Source of the DNA: Fidelibacterota bacterium
GTDB taxonomy: Bacteria > Fidelibacterota > Marinisomatia > Marinisomatales > CAZVFT01
Direction: 5' to 3'
Length of the DNA: 21,771 nucleotides
Assembly: GCA_014381485.1 (NCBI GenBank)
Contig: JACNLN010000194.1
Span: forward strand, 1-21,771
In this document: positions 7,712-16,477 of the stretch, in pieces
Numbering within the stretch: position 1 is the stretch's first letter
Layout of the letters: every line of letters starts with the position of its first letter
Made by a program: the position numbers and the translations under genes
Notes under the pieces: generated by a model
Seen by the model: the letters and a program-made list of their open reading frames with translations, nothing else
Told to the model about the DNA's origin: nothing
Databases searched by the model: none

Positions 7712-7894
7712 ATGGCATTACCAAAGAGAAAACTGTCCAAAGCTCGTGGCAGGAAAAGACGTACCCACTGGAAAGCCAAAGCACCAACTGTTACAATATG
7801 TCCACAATGCAACCAACCCAAATTACCTCATCGAGCATGCCCTAATTGTGGCTACTATCGTGGACGACCAGTTATTACTCCCGCAGGGGAATAA
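7712..7894 (+). CDS. rpmF: Large ribosomal subunit protein bL32
   Basis: 60 residues, standard length. The N-terminus (ALPKRKLSKARGRKRRTHWK) is the very basic rRNA-binding arm of bL32, and CPQC (30-33) with CPNC (43-46) form the zinc knuckle of the zinc-binding type. GGAG at 7701-7704 supports the ATG at 7712. A longer overlapping frame beginning at 7707 is a shadow. The yceD-rpmF-plsX order is one of the most conserved bacterial gene orders and couples ribosome and lipid genes. Confidence 0.97.
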   Translation: MALPKRKLSKARGRKRRTHWKAKAPTVTICPQCNQPKLPHRACPNCGYYRGRPVITPAGE

Positions 7895-7903
7895 ACAATA
7901 AAA

Positions 7904-8923
7904 ATGAATATTGTTGTGGATGGTATGGGGAGTGACTATGCTCCAACCCCAGAGATTCGCGGGTGTATTATGGCACTACAGGAGTATCCCGATCTCCATA
8001 TTACCATTACTGGAAAGCAGAACCTGATTCAGCAGGAACTCAACTCAGTTGGGTTTACCTCACATAATCTTTCTATATATCCAACCACACAGGTCGTTGA
8101 AATGACTGATAAGCCGTCATCTGTCTACAAAAAAAAGAAGGATTCATCTCTGGTAACAGGAATTAAACTGGTTCAATCTGGAAAGGCAGATGCATTTGTA
8201 AGTGCAGGTAACACAGGAGCGATCCTTTCCATCTCACTCTTTCTTCTCGGTCGAATCGAAGGGGTACGACGACCAGCAGTTGCCATCTACTTGCCAGTAT
8301 ACCCCCATGGAGTAGTCCTCTGTGATGCCGGAGCCAATATCAACATCAAACCCCATCACTTCCTTCAATTCGCCGTGATGGCTTCACAGTATATGGAGCA
8401 TGTCCATGGGATTCAAAATCCAAGGATCGGTCTTTTAAACATTGGTGAAGAGGACTCAAAAGGAACGGATCTTTACGTTAAAGCTCACAAATTACTCAAC
8501 AAAAGTTTACCCACCTTTAAGGGAAATATCGAAGGTCGGTATATTCTAAATAATATTATCGATGTCATCGTATGCGATGGTTTTCTTGGAAATAACATTC
8601 TTAAATTTGCTGAGGGGTGGGTATCTCACATAACCGAACAAATTAATCGAAAAATTAAAACCCAGGTTTCTTCACCAGAGGAAGCAGAGGATATCAAAAG
8701 GATTTTTACTGAAGTGATGAGTGAATACGACTACGAGGAGTATGGAGGTGTTCCCCTTCTCGGGGTTAATGGTGTCTGTGTCATCTGTCATGGAAGTTCT
8801 CCATCACGGGCAATTAAAAATGGTATTTTGGAAGCAAAAAAGTCAGTTGAAGAAAATCTGGTAACCTTTATCCAAAATGGAATTCATCAATACATCAAAT
8901 ATATCGAAACACGAAACGTATAA
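7904..8923 (+). CDS. plsX: Phosphate acyltransferase PlsX
   Basis: Converts acyl-ACP and phosphate to acyl-phosphate, feeding PlsY at the first step of phospholipid synthesis; a peripheral membrane enzyme. 339 residues, normal length. The N-terminal motif is VDGMGSDYAP, a slight variant of the usual DAMGGDxAP. Further family motifs are VSAGNTGAILS (99-109), LCDAGANINIKP (139-150), LLNIGEEDSKGTDL, VIVCDGFLGNNILK and EYGGVPLLGVNGVCVICHG near the C-terminus. The start follows rpmF by nine bases; no good Shine-Dalgarno sequence lies at the usual distance. fabH starts three bases after its stop. Confidence 0.96.
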   Translation: MNIVVDGMGSDYAPTPEIRGCIMALQEYPDLHITITGKQNLIQQELNSVGFTSHNLSIYPTTQVVEMTDKPSSVYKKKKDSSLVTGIKLVQSGKADAFVSAGNTGAILSISLFLLGRIEGVRRPAVAIYLPVYPHGVVLCDAGANINIKPHHFLQFAVMASQYMEHVHGIQNPRIGLLNIGEEDSKGTDLYVKAHKLLNKSLPTFKGNIEGRYILNNIIDVIVCDGFLGNNILKFAEGWVSHITEQINRKIKTQVSSPEEAEDIKRIFTEVMSEYDYEEYGGVPLLGVNGVCVICHGSSPSRAIKNGILEAKKSVEENLVTFIQNGIHQYIKYIETRNV

Positions 8924-8926
8924 CGA

Positions 8927-9916
8927 ATGAAAGCAACCATTACAGCAACAGCTCGATACCTCCCCGAAAAAGTTCTAACAAACAAGGATCTCGAGAAGAT
9001 TGTCGATACATCTGACGAGTGGATCGTCAGTCGTACCGGGATTTCTGAAAGAAGAATCGCACCTAAGGGTAAGGTAACATCTTATATGGCTACAAAGGTA
9101 GCATTGCAACTGCTGGAAAAGTCCAAAACAAAGCCTGACGAGATTGATGTTATCATTGTTGGAACGGTAACTCCTGATATGTTATTTCCGCCAACAGCAG
9201 CACTGATTCAAGAAAACATCAAAGCGAAAAACGCCTGGGGATTTGACCTTTTTGCTGCCTGTTCGGGGTTCATGTATGCTCTTGAAACAGGAGCAAGGTT
9301 AATCGAATCACGTATCTACCGAAAAGTGATGATTATTGGTTCAGATACCATGAGCACCATCATCAACTACGAAGATAGAGATACTTGCATTCTTTTTGGA
9401 GATGGTTCCGGTGGGGTAATGCTGGAACCGTCTAAAGGAGACGATGGAATTCTTGATTCCATCCTTTATATGGACGGGAGTGGTGCTGATCTCCTCAAAA
9501 TGCCTGCTGGAGGCAGCTTACACCCCACTTCAAAGGAAACAGTAGAAAAGAAGATGCACTATCTTTATCAAGAAGGAAGAAAAGTGTTTAAATTCGCTGT
9601 TAAAAGTATGGCTGATGTTTCTTATGAGATATTGATGAGAAACGGTCTTACTGGCAGTGATATTGCCCTCTTTATTCCCCACCAGGCCAATCGCCGGATC
9701 ATTGATGCAGCTGCAGAAAGATTAGGAATGCTTTCTGATCAAGTTTTTATAAATATAGATCGCTATGCAAATACAACCTGCGGTACAATACCTATTGGAA
9801 TCAACGAAGCTGTGGAAAACGGTCAACTGAAAAAAAATGATTACCTTCTCCTATCAGCTTTTGGAGCAGGATTTACTGTAGGTAGTATTCTCATTCGTTG
9901 GGGTGACTGTAAGTGA
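8927..9916 (+). CDS. fabH: Beta-ketoacyl-ACP synthase III
   Basis: Initiates fatty-acid synthesis by condensing an acyl-CoA primer with malonyl-ACP. 329 residues, the usual length. The catalytic triad is visible: Cys112 in FAACSGFMYAL, His252 in IPHQANRRI and Asn282 in YANTTCGTIPIG. The N-terminal DTSDEWIVSRTGISERRIA is characteristic, as is the GAGFTVGSILIRW C-terminus. Whether the primer is acetyl-CoA or a branched acyl-CoA cannot be decided by eye. The stop overlaps the fabD GTG start by four bases. Confidence 0.97.
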   Translation: MKATITATARYLPEKVLTNKDLEKIVDTSDEWIVSRTGISERRIAPKGKVTSYMATKVALQLLEKSKTKPDEIDVIIVGTVTPDMLFPPTAALIQENIKAKNAWGFDLFAACSGFMYALETGARLIESRIYRKVMIIGSDTMSTIINYEDRDTCILFGDGSGGVMLEPSKGDDGILDSILYMDGSGADLLKMPAGGSLHPTSKETVEKKMHYLYQEGRKVFKFAVKSMADVSYEILMRNGLTGSDIALFIPHQANRRIIDAAAERLGMLSDQVFINIDRYANTTCGTIPIGINEAVENGQLKKNDYLLLSAFGAGFTVGSILIRWGDCK

Positions 9917-10842
9917 ACCCAAACCCCGCTTTTATCTTCCCGGGTCAAGGATCTCAAAAGCTTGGAATGGGAAGGGACTTGTTTCACAACACCAAGCTGG
10001 GAAAACAAAGATATGAACAAGCCAATGATATTATGGGAATGGATATCGCTACGCTTTCGTTTGAAGGACCTGAAGAAAGATTAAAACAGACAATGTATAC
10101 GCAACCTGCCATCTTTACTATTAGCGTTATTCTTACAGAGCTTCTCGAGGAAAGGGGTATAGTTCCATCCTTTGCTGCCGGTCACAGTTTGGGAGAATAC
10201 TCTGCACTCACAGCAGCGAAAGCTTTTTCTTTTGAAAATGGGCTATCACTGGTTAAAACCCGCGGGAAAAGTATGCAGGAGGCAGGAATTTCCAATAAAG
10301 GAACTATGGCAGCGATTATCGGTCTCGATCAAGATGTTGTAGAGGAGATTTGTCGAGTTGCTTTCAGAGAGGGAATTGTCCAACCAGCTAACTACAATTC
10401 CAAAAACCAGATTGTAATTTCTGGAGAGGTAAAAGGAGTTTACAAAGCAATGGACATTGCCCGAGAAAAGAAAGCTATGAAAGTAGTTGAACTCAATGTG
10501 AGCGGCGCCTTCCACTCTCCACTTATGGAACCAGTAAAAAAAGCTGTTGGAGAAACTTTGAAAAATATTCAAATTAATAAAACTAAATTCCCTGTAGTTA
10601 CGAACGTGACTGCAGAATCTGTTACATTGCCAGATAAGATCAGGAAAAATTTAATAGATCAATTAGACCGCCCTGTTAAGTGGTTGGAAACTATTCAAAA
10701 TATGAAGTCCCTTGGAGTTTCTACATTTATCGAAGTTGGTCCAGGAAAGGTTTTACAGGGATTAAACAGGCGAATAGATCGATCATTGATTTCAACAGGT
10801 ATTGAAACTCTGAATGATGTGGAAAGGTACACCAATGTTTAA
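9913..10842 (+). CDS. fabD: Malonyl-CoA:ACP transacylase
   Basis: Loads malonyl groups from malonyl-CoA onto ACP for chain elongation. 309 residues, normal length. FPGQGSQKLGMG (9-20) forms the oxyanion region, the nucleophile is Ser92 in AGHSLGEYSAL, and His201 in SGAFHSPLMEP completes the dyad. The start is GTG in a four-base overlap with the fabH stop (GTGA), which points to translational coupling. The end overlaps the fabG start by eight bases. Confidence 0.96.
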   Translation: MNPNPAFIFPGQGSQKLGMGRDLFHNTKLGKQRYEQANDIMGMDIATLSFEGPEERLKQTMYTQPAIFTISVILTELLEERGIVPSFAAGHSLGEYSALTAAKAFSFENGLSLVKTRGKSMQEAGISNKGTMAAIIGLDQDVVEEICRVAFREGIVQPANYNSKNQIVISGEVKGVYKAMDIAREKKAMKVVELNVSGAFHSPLMEPVKKAVGETLKNIQINKTKFPVVTNVTAESVTLPDKIRKNLIDQLDRPVKWLETIQNMKSLGVSTFIEVGPGKVLQGLNRRIDRSLISTGIETLNDVERYTNV

Positions 10843-11578
10843 TATTTCTGGTAAAGTTATCTTTATTACAGGGGCAGGTCAGGGTATTGGTAAAGCTATT
10901 GCTTTGAGGTTTTCTGAAGAAGGTGTAAAAGTCGTCATTGCTGATATTAATAACTTCACATGTCATGCTGTGGCAGATGAAATCAACGCATCCGGTGGTG
11001 AAGCAATAGCCATCCAACTCGATGTATCCGATCTTGAATCGTTCACATTGGCCATTAAAGAGGGATTTGAACATTTTGGTTCTGTAGATATTTTAGTCAA
11101 TAATGCTGGTATTGTAAGAGACAAACTCATCCTGCGGATGACCGAAGAGGATTGGGATATTGTTCAGAAGGTAAATCTCAAAGGATGTTTTAACGGCATA
11201 AAGGCTGTTATACCATTAATGATGAAAAAACGATTTGGCAGGATTATCAACATAACATCAGTTGTGGCTCTTTCCGGTAACCCGGGTCAGGCAAACTATG
11301 TTGCTTCCAAAGCGGGCATCATTGGACTCACAAAATCCGTGGCAAAGGAACTTGCCTCACGGAACATTACTGTAAATGCCGTAGCACCAGGATATATAGG
11401 AACAGATATTACCGCTGAACTTTCCGACAAGATTAAAGAAAATTTAATTCAACAAATACCATTAAAAAAAATTGGAAGCCCGGAAGACATCGCTGGAGCT
11501 GTTCTCTTTTTAGCGTCAGAGGATGCCTCGTACATAACCGGGCAGACAATTTCCGTGAATGGCGGACTTTACATGTAA
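10835..11578 (+). CDS. fabG: 3-oxoacyl-ACP reductase FabG
   Basis: NADPH-dependent reduction of 3-oxoacyl-ACP; short-chain dehydrogenase family. I chose the ATG at 10835, which gives 247 residues, the family norm. It follows GGAAAGG (10821-10827) at a suitable distance and begins with the standard MFNISGKVIFITGAGQGIG. ATGs at 10814 and 10817 would add a few non-family residues deeper inside fabD. Visible motifs are TGAGQGIG (12-19) for cofactor binding, NNAG (89-92) and the catalytic Ser142-Tyr155-Lys159 set. The C-terminus GQTISVNGGLYM is typical of FabG. It overlaps fabD by eight bases. Confidence 0.96.
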   Translation: MFNISGKVIFITGAGQGIGKAIALRFSEEGVKVVIADINNFTCHAVADEINASGGEAIAIQLDVSDLESFTLAIKEGFEHFGSVDILVNNAGIVRDKLILRMTEEDWDIVQKVNLKGCFNGIKAVIPLMMKKRFGRIINITSVVALSGNPGQANYVASKAGIIGLTKSVAKELASRNITVNAVAPGYIGTDITAELSDKIKENLIQQIPLKKIGSPEDIAGAVLFLASEDASYITGQTISVNGGLYM

Positions 11579-11591
11579 AAGGAGGAACTGT

Positions 11592-11825
11592 ATGTCTACA
11601 TTCGATCAAGTAAAAGAAGTAATCATAGATAAGCTTGGAGTTGAAGAAAGCAAAATCACTCTGGAAGCCTCTTTTATTGATGATCTTGGTGCAGATTCAC
11701 TGGATCTCGTTGAACTCATAATGCAGCTGGAAGAAGATTTTGGCATTGAGATTCCTGATGAAGATGCAGAAAAGATAACAAAAGTTGCTGACGCAGTTAA
11801 TTATATCGATTCCAAATTAAAATAA
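11592..11825 (+). CDS. acpP: Acyl carrier protein
   Basis: Carries growing acyl chains on a 4'-phosphopantetheine arm. The ATG at 11592 follows a perfect AAAGGAGGA ribosome-binding site (11577-11585), giving 77 residues; a longer in-frame extension back into fabG is not credible. The attachment site is Ser36 in DDLGADSLDLVELIM, and the protein is acidic and helical throughout, ending EKITKVADAVNYIDSKLK. The strong ribosome-binding site fits the high abundance ACP needs. It sits in the classic place between fabG and fabF. Confidence 0.97.
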   Translation: MSTFDQVKEVIIDKLGVEESKITLEASFIDDLGADSLDLVELIMQLEEDFGIEIPDEDAEKITKVADAVNYIDSKLK

Positions 11826-11830
11826 ATCCA

Positions 11831-13072
11831 ATGAAACGACGGGTAGTTGTTACTGGTATGGGAGTGGTGTCCCCTGTCGGGATAGGGATCGAAACATTCT
11901 GGGATTCACTGATATCTGGAAAGAGCGGTATAAGGCAAATTACCAAGTTTGATACTACTGATTATCCAGTAACAATTGGTGGTGAAATAGTGGACTTAAA
12001 TCCTGAAGACTATTTCAGCCGCAAAGAGATTCAACGAATGGATTTGTTTACCACATATGCTATGGTAGCAACTCAGGAAGCCATTGAACATTCAGGGTTG
12101 TCAGATGGGATTCAAGATATGGATCGATTTGGTGTCATTGTCGGATCTGGCATTGGGGGAATCGAAACTATTGATGAACAACACACAATTTTACAATCAC
12201 GTGGTATTCGCGCTGTCTCTCCTTATCTTACTCCGAAGATGATAATTGACATTGTCGCGGGTCAAATTTCTATTCGCTGGAGGTTAAAGGGACCTAACTA
12301 CAGCGTTGTATCCGCTTGTGCTTCCGCTTCCCATGCAATCGGTGATGCTATGCGGATTATTCAATACGGGGATGCTGATGTGGTTATTTCAGGTGGAACA
12401 GAGGCAGGTATTTGCCCTCTTGGACTTGTAGGATTCATAAGGATGAAAGCCCTCTCACAACGGAATGATGAACCTGAAAAAGCCTCCCGTCCTTTTGATG
12501 CCAATCGGGATGGGTTCGTTATAAGTGATGGAGCTGGGATTTTAGTTCTTGAGGAGGCTGAACACGCATTGAAGCGAGGTGCAAACATTCTAGGTGAAAT
12601 TGTTGGATATGGAGCCACAGCAGATGCTTATCATATCACCGCTCCTGCTCCGGATGGAGAAGGGGCTGCACGAGCTATGAAAAGAGCCATTCGCGATGCA
12701 GGCTTAAACCAAACAGATGTTGATTATATCAACGCCCATGGTACTTCCACACCCTACAATGACAAAATTGAAACTTCTGCTATTAAAAATGTATTTGCCG
12801 ACCGTGCCTATAACCTCTATATCAGTTCAACAAAATCTATGACGGGGCATCTTCTTGGAGCCAGCGGAGGGATTGAAGCCATCGCATCGTTGATGTCATT
12901 GAATACCGGTCAACTACCTCCAACCATCAATTACGAAACCCCAGATCCCGAATGTGACTTAAACTACATTCCCAACAAGTCTATAGAGGTGGATATCCAA
13001 ATCGCTATGTCCAACTCCTTCGGTTTTGGTGGACATAATGCAGTGTTAATAATAAAAAGGTGGGAAGAATAA
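11831..13072 (+). CDS. fabF: Beta-ketoacyl-ACP synthase II
   Basis: Elongating condensing enzyme of type II fatty-acid synthesis. 413 residues, normal length. The N-terminus is RRVVVTGMGVVSPVG. The active site is Cys163 in SVVSACASASHAIG, His303 in NAHGTSTPYND and His340 in KSMTGHLLGASGG. The C-terminal NSFGFGGHNAVLIIKRW is the conserved gatekeeping loop region. The start lies five bases after acpP with no strong ribosome-binding site, which suggests coupling. The end overlaps the presumed rnc GTG start by 13 bases. Confidence 0.97.
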   Translation: MKRRVVVTGMGVVSPVGIGIETFWDSLISGKSGIRQITKFDTTDYPVTIGGEIVDLNPEDYFSRKEIQRMDLFTTYAMVATQEAIEHSGLSDGIQDMDRFGVIVGSGIGGIETIDEQHTILQSRGIRAVSPYLTPKMIIDIVAGQISIRWRLKGPNYSVVSACASASHAIGDAMRIIQYGDADVVISGGTEAGICPLGLVGFIRMKALSQRNDEPEKASRPFDANRDGFVISDGAGILVLEEAEHALKRGANILGEIVGYGATADAYHITAPAPDGEGAARAMKRAIRDAGLNQTDVDYINAHGTSTPYNDKIETSAIKNVFADRAYNLYISSTKSMTGHLLGASGGIEAIASLMSLNTGQLPPTINYETPDPECDLNYIPNKSIEVDIQIAMSNSFGFGGHNAVLIIKRWEE

Positions 13073-13788
13073 AGTTAAAACAAATCATACGTTATGTAAA
13101 ATGGTATCTCTTCCAGAATAATCCCAAATTAATTCGCCTTCAGCACCAACTGGGATATTTTTTCAATTGCAAAGCTCTCCTCAACCAAGCCGTTACCCAT
13201 AAATCCGCTGATTCCAATTCTAGAAATAATTACGAACGATTGGAATTTCTTGGAGACGCAATACTCGATAATATCGTATCCAAATTATTAATCCACGAAT
13301 TTCCTGATGGAGACGAAGGATTTCTAACTCAGAAACGTTCTGCTCTTGTTCAGAAATCATTTCTGGCAAAAATGGGCAGAAAATTAAATCTCCTCGAATA
13401 TATAAACGCCGGACCTTATCTAAACTTAACGATGGAAAAAGTCTCTCAGAATCAACTGGCTAACATCTTTGAAGCCGTCGTTGGAGCCATCTATCTGGAT
13501 GGCGGGATGAGTCCATGCCAGCAATTTATAAAAACTCACTTATGGAATCATCGTCACAAATCGTGGAAATCGACCAATTATAAAGGAATGCTGATTGAAT
13601 ATTGCCATTCAAGTCATCTTGAGACACCCCAGTTTATAACAACAAAGACTGAAGGGCCCGAACACGAAAAAATATTTGAAGTGAAAGTACAGATTGGTAA
13701 CCAACATTTTCCACCTGGTATAGGAACAAACAAAAAAACCGCTGAACAGGAAGCGGCATTTCTGACTCTATCTACGTTAAATTCTTAG
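13060..13788 (+). CDS. rnc: Ribonuclease III
   Basis: Double-stranded RNA endonuclease for rRNA and mRNA processing. 242 residues from a GTG at 13060 inside the fabF end; no better start is seen, so the exact N-terminus is uncertain. The signature NYERLEFLGDAIL spans 57-69, with Glu59, Glu62 and Asp66 as expected. The second metal-site helix reads LANIFEAVVGAIYLDGG (133-149): Glu138 is present, but the position matching E. coli Asp114 appears to be Asn135. A double-stranded-RNA-binding domain follows from about residue 172 (YKGMLIEYCHS, then TNKKTAEQEAAFLTL). The gene ends the fatty-acid operon, a common position for rnc, and meets a convergent gene four bases later with no terminator seen. 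Confidence 0.94.
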   Translation: MGRIKLKQIIRYVKWYLFQNNPKLIRLQHQLGYFFNCKALLNQAVTHKSADSNSRNNYERLEFLGDAILDNIVSKLLIHEFPDGDEGFLTQKRSALVQKSFLAKMGRKLNLLEYINAGPYLNLTMEKVSQNQLANIFEAVVGAIYLDGGMSPCQQFIKTHLWNHRHKSWKSTNYKGMLIEYCHSSHLETPQFITTKTEGPEHEKIFEVKVQIGNQHFPPGIGTNKKTAEQEAAFLTLSTLNS

Positions 13789-13792
13789 GTTT

Positions 13793-14350
13793 TTATTTCT
13801 CTTCCAGCTTTTTAATTTTATCCCTCAAGATTGCAGCTTTTTCATATTCTTCTTCTTCGATTGCTCTTTGAAGTTGTTCTTCCAACACCCTGGTAGAGTC
13901 TTTGTATCTATGCTGTAACTCTTCATACTTCATCTCGTTGGAAGAATGATCCAGAATCCCTGCTTCACGCATCACCTCCTCATCCACAAAAATCTGGGCA
14001 CCCATTCTGAGGGCAACGGCAAAAGCATCACTGGGTCGGGAATCTATCTTCTGACTGCGACCTCGTAGATCATCAATTACGATTTCTGCATAAAATGTTC
14101 CATCTATCAGGTCGGTAATAACCACTTCCCGTACATCTAACTGCATCTCTCTGAATATGTTGTTGATCAGATCGTGGGTCATGGGTCTTGGTGTTACCAT
14201 CCGCTCGTTAGCTATAGCAATCGCCTGTGCTTCGTAGGAACCTACAATAATGGGCAATTTCCTCCTATCACCGCTGAGTTCCTGAAGCACCACAGCGTAC
14301 CCCTTACTTGGTGAATAATAGGAGATTTTTGTAATTTTTACCGGAATCAT
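13793..14350 (-). CDS. Bifunctional nuclease (BFN/DUF151) family protein with C-terminal UVR domain
   Basis: 185 residues. The BFN domain covers about residues 1-135, with family motifs LPIIVGSYEAQAIA (32-45), RPMTHDL (55-61), SRPSDAFAVALRMGAQIFV (104-122) and the following DEEVM. A UVR (UvrB/UvrC-like) helical hairpin follows at about 153-185, LEEQLQRAIEEEEYEKAAILRDKI. Plant members have been reported to cut DNA and RNA, and a Thermotoga member has a solved structure; the bacterial role is not settled. UVR motifs mediate protein contacts in UvrB-UvrC and McsA, so partner binding is plausible. No Shine-Dalgarno sequence is obvious. It lies 87 bases after the isomerase gene and is convergent with rnc. 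Confidence 0.88.
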   Translation of the reverse strand: MIPVKITKISYYSPSKGYAVVLQELSGDRRKLPIIVGSYEAQAIAIANERMVTPRPMTHDLINNIFREMQLDVREVVITDLIDGTFYAEIVIDDLRGRSQKIDSRPSDAFAVALRMGAQIFVDEEVMREAGILDHSSNEMKYEELQHRYKDSTRVLEEQLQRAIEEEEYEKAAILRDKIKKLEEK

Positions 14351-14437
14351 TATTTATTAACAAAAATGGACTTTTTACTTTTTAAATTTACAGTTACCAC
14401 CTTCAGATTGCAAACCAATTCCTGCTGAAAAATGCAT

Positions 14438-15487
14438 CTAATCTCTCGCAAGTTCTCTTTTTAACTTATTAATTTTATCAACAGGGGAAGGATCCACACC
14501 GTGAAGCAATGCCACCCAGTAACTCACCCAATCGCCCAGATAAATCAAATAAAAGATACGCTCAAAAAATGACTTCCCTTTACTCTGGACTTCTATTTGA
14601 TTTTTTGCCATATCCCCGATGATTTCCTTTGTGAAAGTTACTCTTTTCGCTGTTTGTGGATGAATCTCCCGATCACGCAACCAGATCACAATCAATCTTT
14701 TTAAAAGTTCAGGATTATTTTCCCAACCGACGATCTCGTTGTGATTCAATTCCGGAATGGAGTGATGAAATGCCAGAATCTTTCCATTTTCCTCAAGTTG
14801 AGTTCGCCAGCGTAGGGCTACCACTGCTGTGCCATCTGCTTCCCCATAAATCACTGGTATGCTATCGTAAATTTCAGAAGCAATCTTAAAAGCAATATTT
14901 CCGTCGAAATCCCGGGCAAAGAGTTTACAATACTGCTCTAAACTGGCAGCAGTTTGTTCCAGATCAGTTGAAAAAAAATCTGAAATTAGATTAGCACAAT
15001 TCAGGAAATAAAATAGGGGTATTGTCAGGTATCCCAATGAAGCTCTTGGAGGAAATCCACCGGGTATTTTAATGAAGTCAGCCCCAACTTCTTCCAGGCG
15101 TTCCATTAGAGTACCATCAGAAGAAATACCTGCAACAACAGCTCCCCGACGAGTGGCATCCTCCAGCGTGGAAAGGGTCTCCTCTGTATTCCCTGAATAG
15201 CTGAAACAAAAAACCAGTGTGTCCTCACCGACCCAGTTGGGTAAGTAATAATTCCGTGTAACCGTCAATGATTGTGAAGCTACTTTCCATAAAAACAGGG
15301 ATAAAATATCACCACTGATGGCAGATCCACCCATTCCGGCAAAAACGATCTTTCTAACCTTCGAGTAATTACCTTTGATCTTAACTCTTTCTCCAATCTC
15401 CATCGCCTCTCTGATCTGTTCCGGAAATCGGTAAATAATTTCAAACATATTCGCTTTATCGATCTCCCTATACTTCTTGGATAACAC
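14438..15487 (-). CDS. Bifunctional phosphoglucose/phosphomannose isomerase (SIS fold)
   Basis: Interconverts glucose-6-phosphate and mannose-6-phosphate with fructose-6-phosphate. 349 residues. Two SIS domains are visible. The first has FAGMGGSAISGD (49-60) and FSYSGNTEET (96-105); the linker carries PGGFPPRASLGYLTIPLF (142-159). The second has RWRTQLEENGKILAFHHSIPELNHNEIVGW-type residues (226-255), holding the candidate Glu and His catalysts. This matches the dual-specificity family first described in crenarchaea rather than the classical PGI. The start is GTG at 15487, supported by AGGAGG seven bases upstream (complement of 15495-15500). Its position after a phosphomannomutase supports a link between hexose phosphates and nucleotide-mannose or glucose precursors. 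Confidence 0.9.
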   Translation of the reverse strand: MLSKKYREIDKANMFEIIYRFPEQIREAMEIGERVKIKGNYSKVRKIVFAGMGGSAISGDILSLFLWKVASQSLTVTRNYYLPNWVGEDTLVFCFSYSGNTEETLSTLEDATRRGAVVAGISSDGTLMERLEEVGADFIKIPGGFPPRASLGYLTIPLFYFLNCANLISDFFSTDLEQTAASLEQYCKLFARDFDGNIAFKIASEIYDSIPVIYGEADGTAVVALRWRTQLEENGKILAFHHSIPELNHNEIVGWENNPELLKRLIVIWLRDREIHPQTAKRVTFTKEIIGDMAKNQIEVQSKGKSFFERIFYLIYLGDWVSYWVALLHGVDPSPVDKINKLKRELARD

Positions 15488-15499
15488 CGTTTACCTCCT

Positions 15500-16477
15500 C
15501 TATTTTTTTCGAGCCGTGATCATATCCACAAATTGGATGATGTCCTCTTTTTGAGGGACATCAAACCGATCCAATTTCGCTTTCACCAGTGCCATCATAG
15601 CATAAACTTCACTTTTTGCTTCGAAAACAATCCCATTCTCCTCAAAGTAGGTTCGCAAGGATGGTAAAACTTCAGAATGGAGGTCGGCATCAGTCAGGGA
15701 ATCTACCAATCGGTGCCAACTATCGGGATCCTGTTCCATCGCTTTACAGGTTAAATAAGTTTTCTTCCCTGCCAACACATCACTCCCCAAACTTTTACCC
15801 ATCTCTGTCTGATTGGAAAAAATCTCCAGCACATCATCCTGAATCTGAAATGCCTGACCCATCAGGGTGCCAAACTCCTTCAGATCGAGTATCTCTTCCT
15901 CATCTGCCTTTCCAAGAATAGCACCTAACTGACAGCAGAGAGAAAGCAGTGCCCCCGTTTTCAATCCCACCATCGTTAAATAGTCAAGAATGGTCACATT
16001 CTTGCGAGACTCGTAGTCTTTGTCCAGCGCCTGTCCTTCACACAACTTGATGGTCGCTTCATTGACGACACTCATACAAGTCTGTTGATGGGAATCCAGT
16101 TGTATTAGCTGATGATAGACCAGCGTAAAAATAGCATCTCCTGCCAAGATAGCAGTGGATTCATCCCACTTTTTATGAACTGTTGGCTGACCGTGACGAG
16201 TATCATCTCTATCCATAATGTCGTCATGGACAAGTGAAAAATTGTGAAGCAGTTCCACAGACAACGCCGCCGGCATCAGCTTTAATGTTGAGACGTTAAA
16301 AAGTCTACCAACCAGAAAGACGAGGATAGGACGAAGGCGCTTCCCTCTCCCCGATAAAACGTAATGAACAGGATCATACAAATATGCAGGTTCACTCATT
16401 GTTACTATTGATTTTAACGCATCATCAATCTGATGCCGTAAATCTTTAATGTCGTCTGAAAACGAATCAGATGTCAT
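15500..16477 (-). CDS. Polyprenyl diphosphate synthase (trans-type, probably short chain)
   Basis: Condenses isopentenyl diphosphate with allylic diphosphates. 325 residues. GRGKRLRP (43-50) binds diphosphate. The first Asp-rich motif DDIMD is at 85-89 and the second, QIQDDVLEI, at 211-219. LLHNFSLVHDD shows Phe80 five residues before the first motif, which has no two-residue insertion. In characterised enzymes, a bulky residue there with no insertion fits geranylgeranyl-type (type I) chain-length control, so a C20 product is inferred, not proven. The start overlaps the end of the phosphomannomutase gene by 11 bases. The product may feed quinone, carotenoid or lipid-carrier synthesis. Confidence 0.92.
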   Translation of the reverse strand: MTSDSFSDDIKDLRHQIDDALKSIVTMSEPAYLYDPVHYVLSGRGKRLRPILVFLVGRLFNVSTLKLMPAALSVELLHNFSLVHDDIMDRDDTRHGQPTVHKKWDESTAILAGDAIFTLVYHQLIQLDSHQQTCMSVVNEATIKLCEGQALDKDYESRKNVTILDYLTMVGLKTGALLSLCCQLGAILGKADEEEILDLKEFGTLMGQAFQIQDDVLEIFSNQTEMGKSLGSDVLAGKKTYLTCKAMEQDPDSWHRLVDSLTDADLHSEVLPSLRTYFEENGIVFEAKSEVYAMMALVKAKLDRFDVPQKEDIIQFVDMITARKK

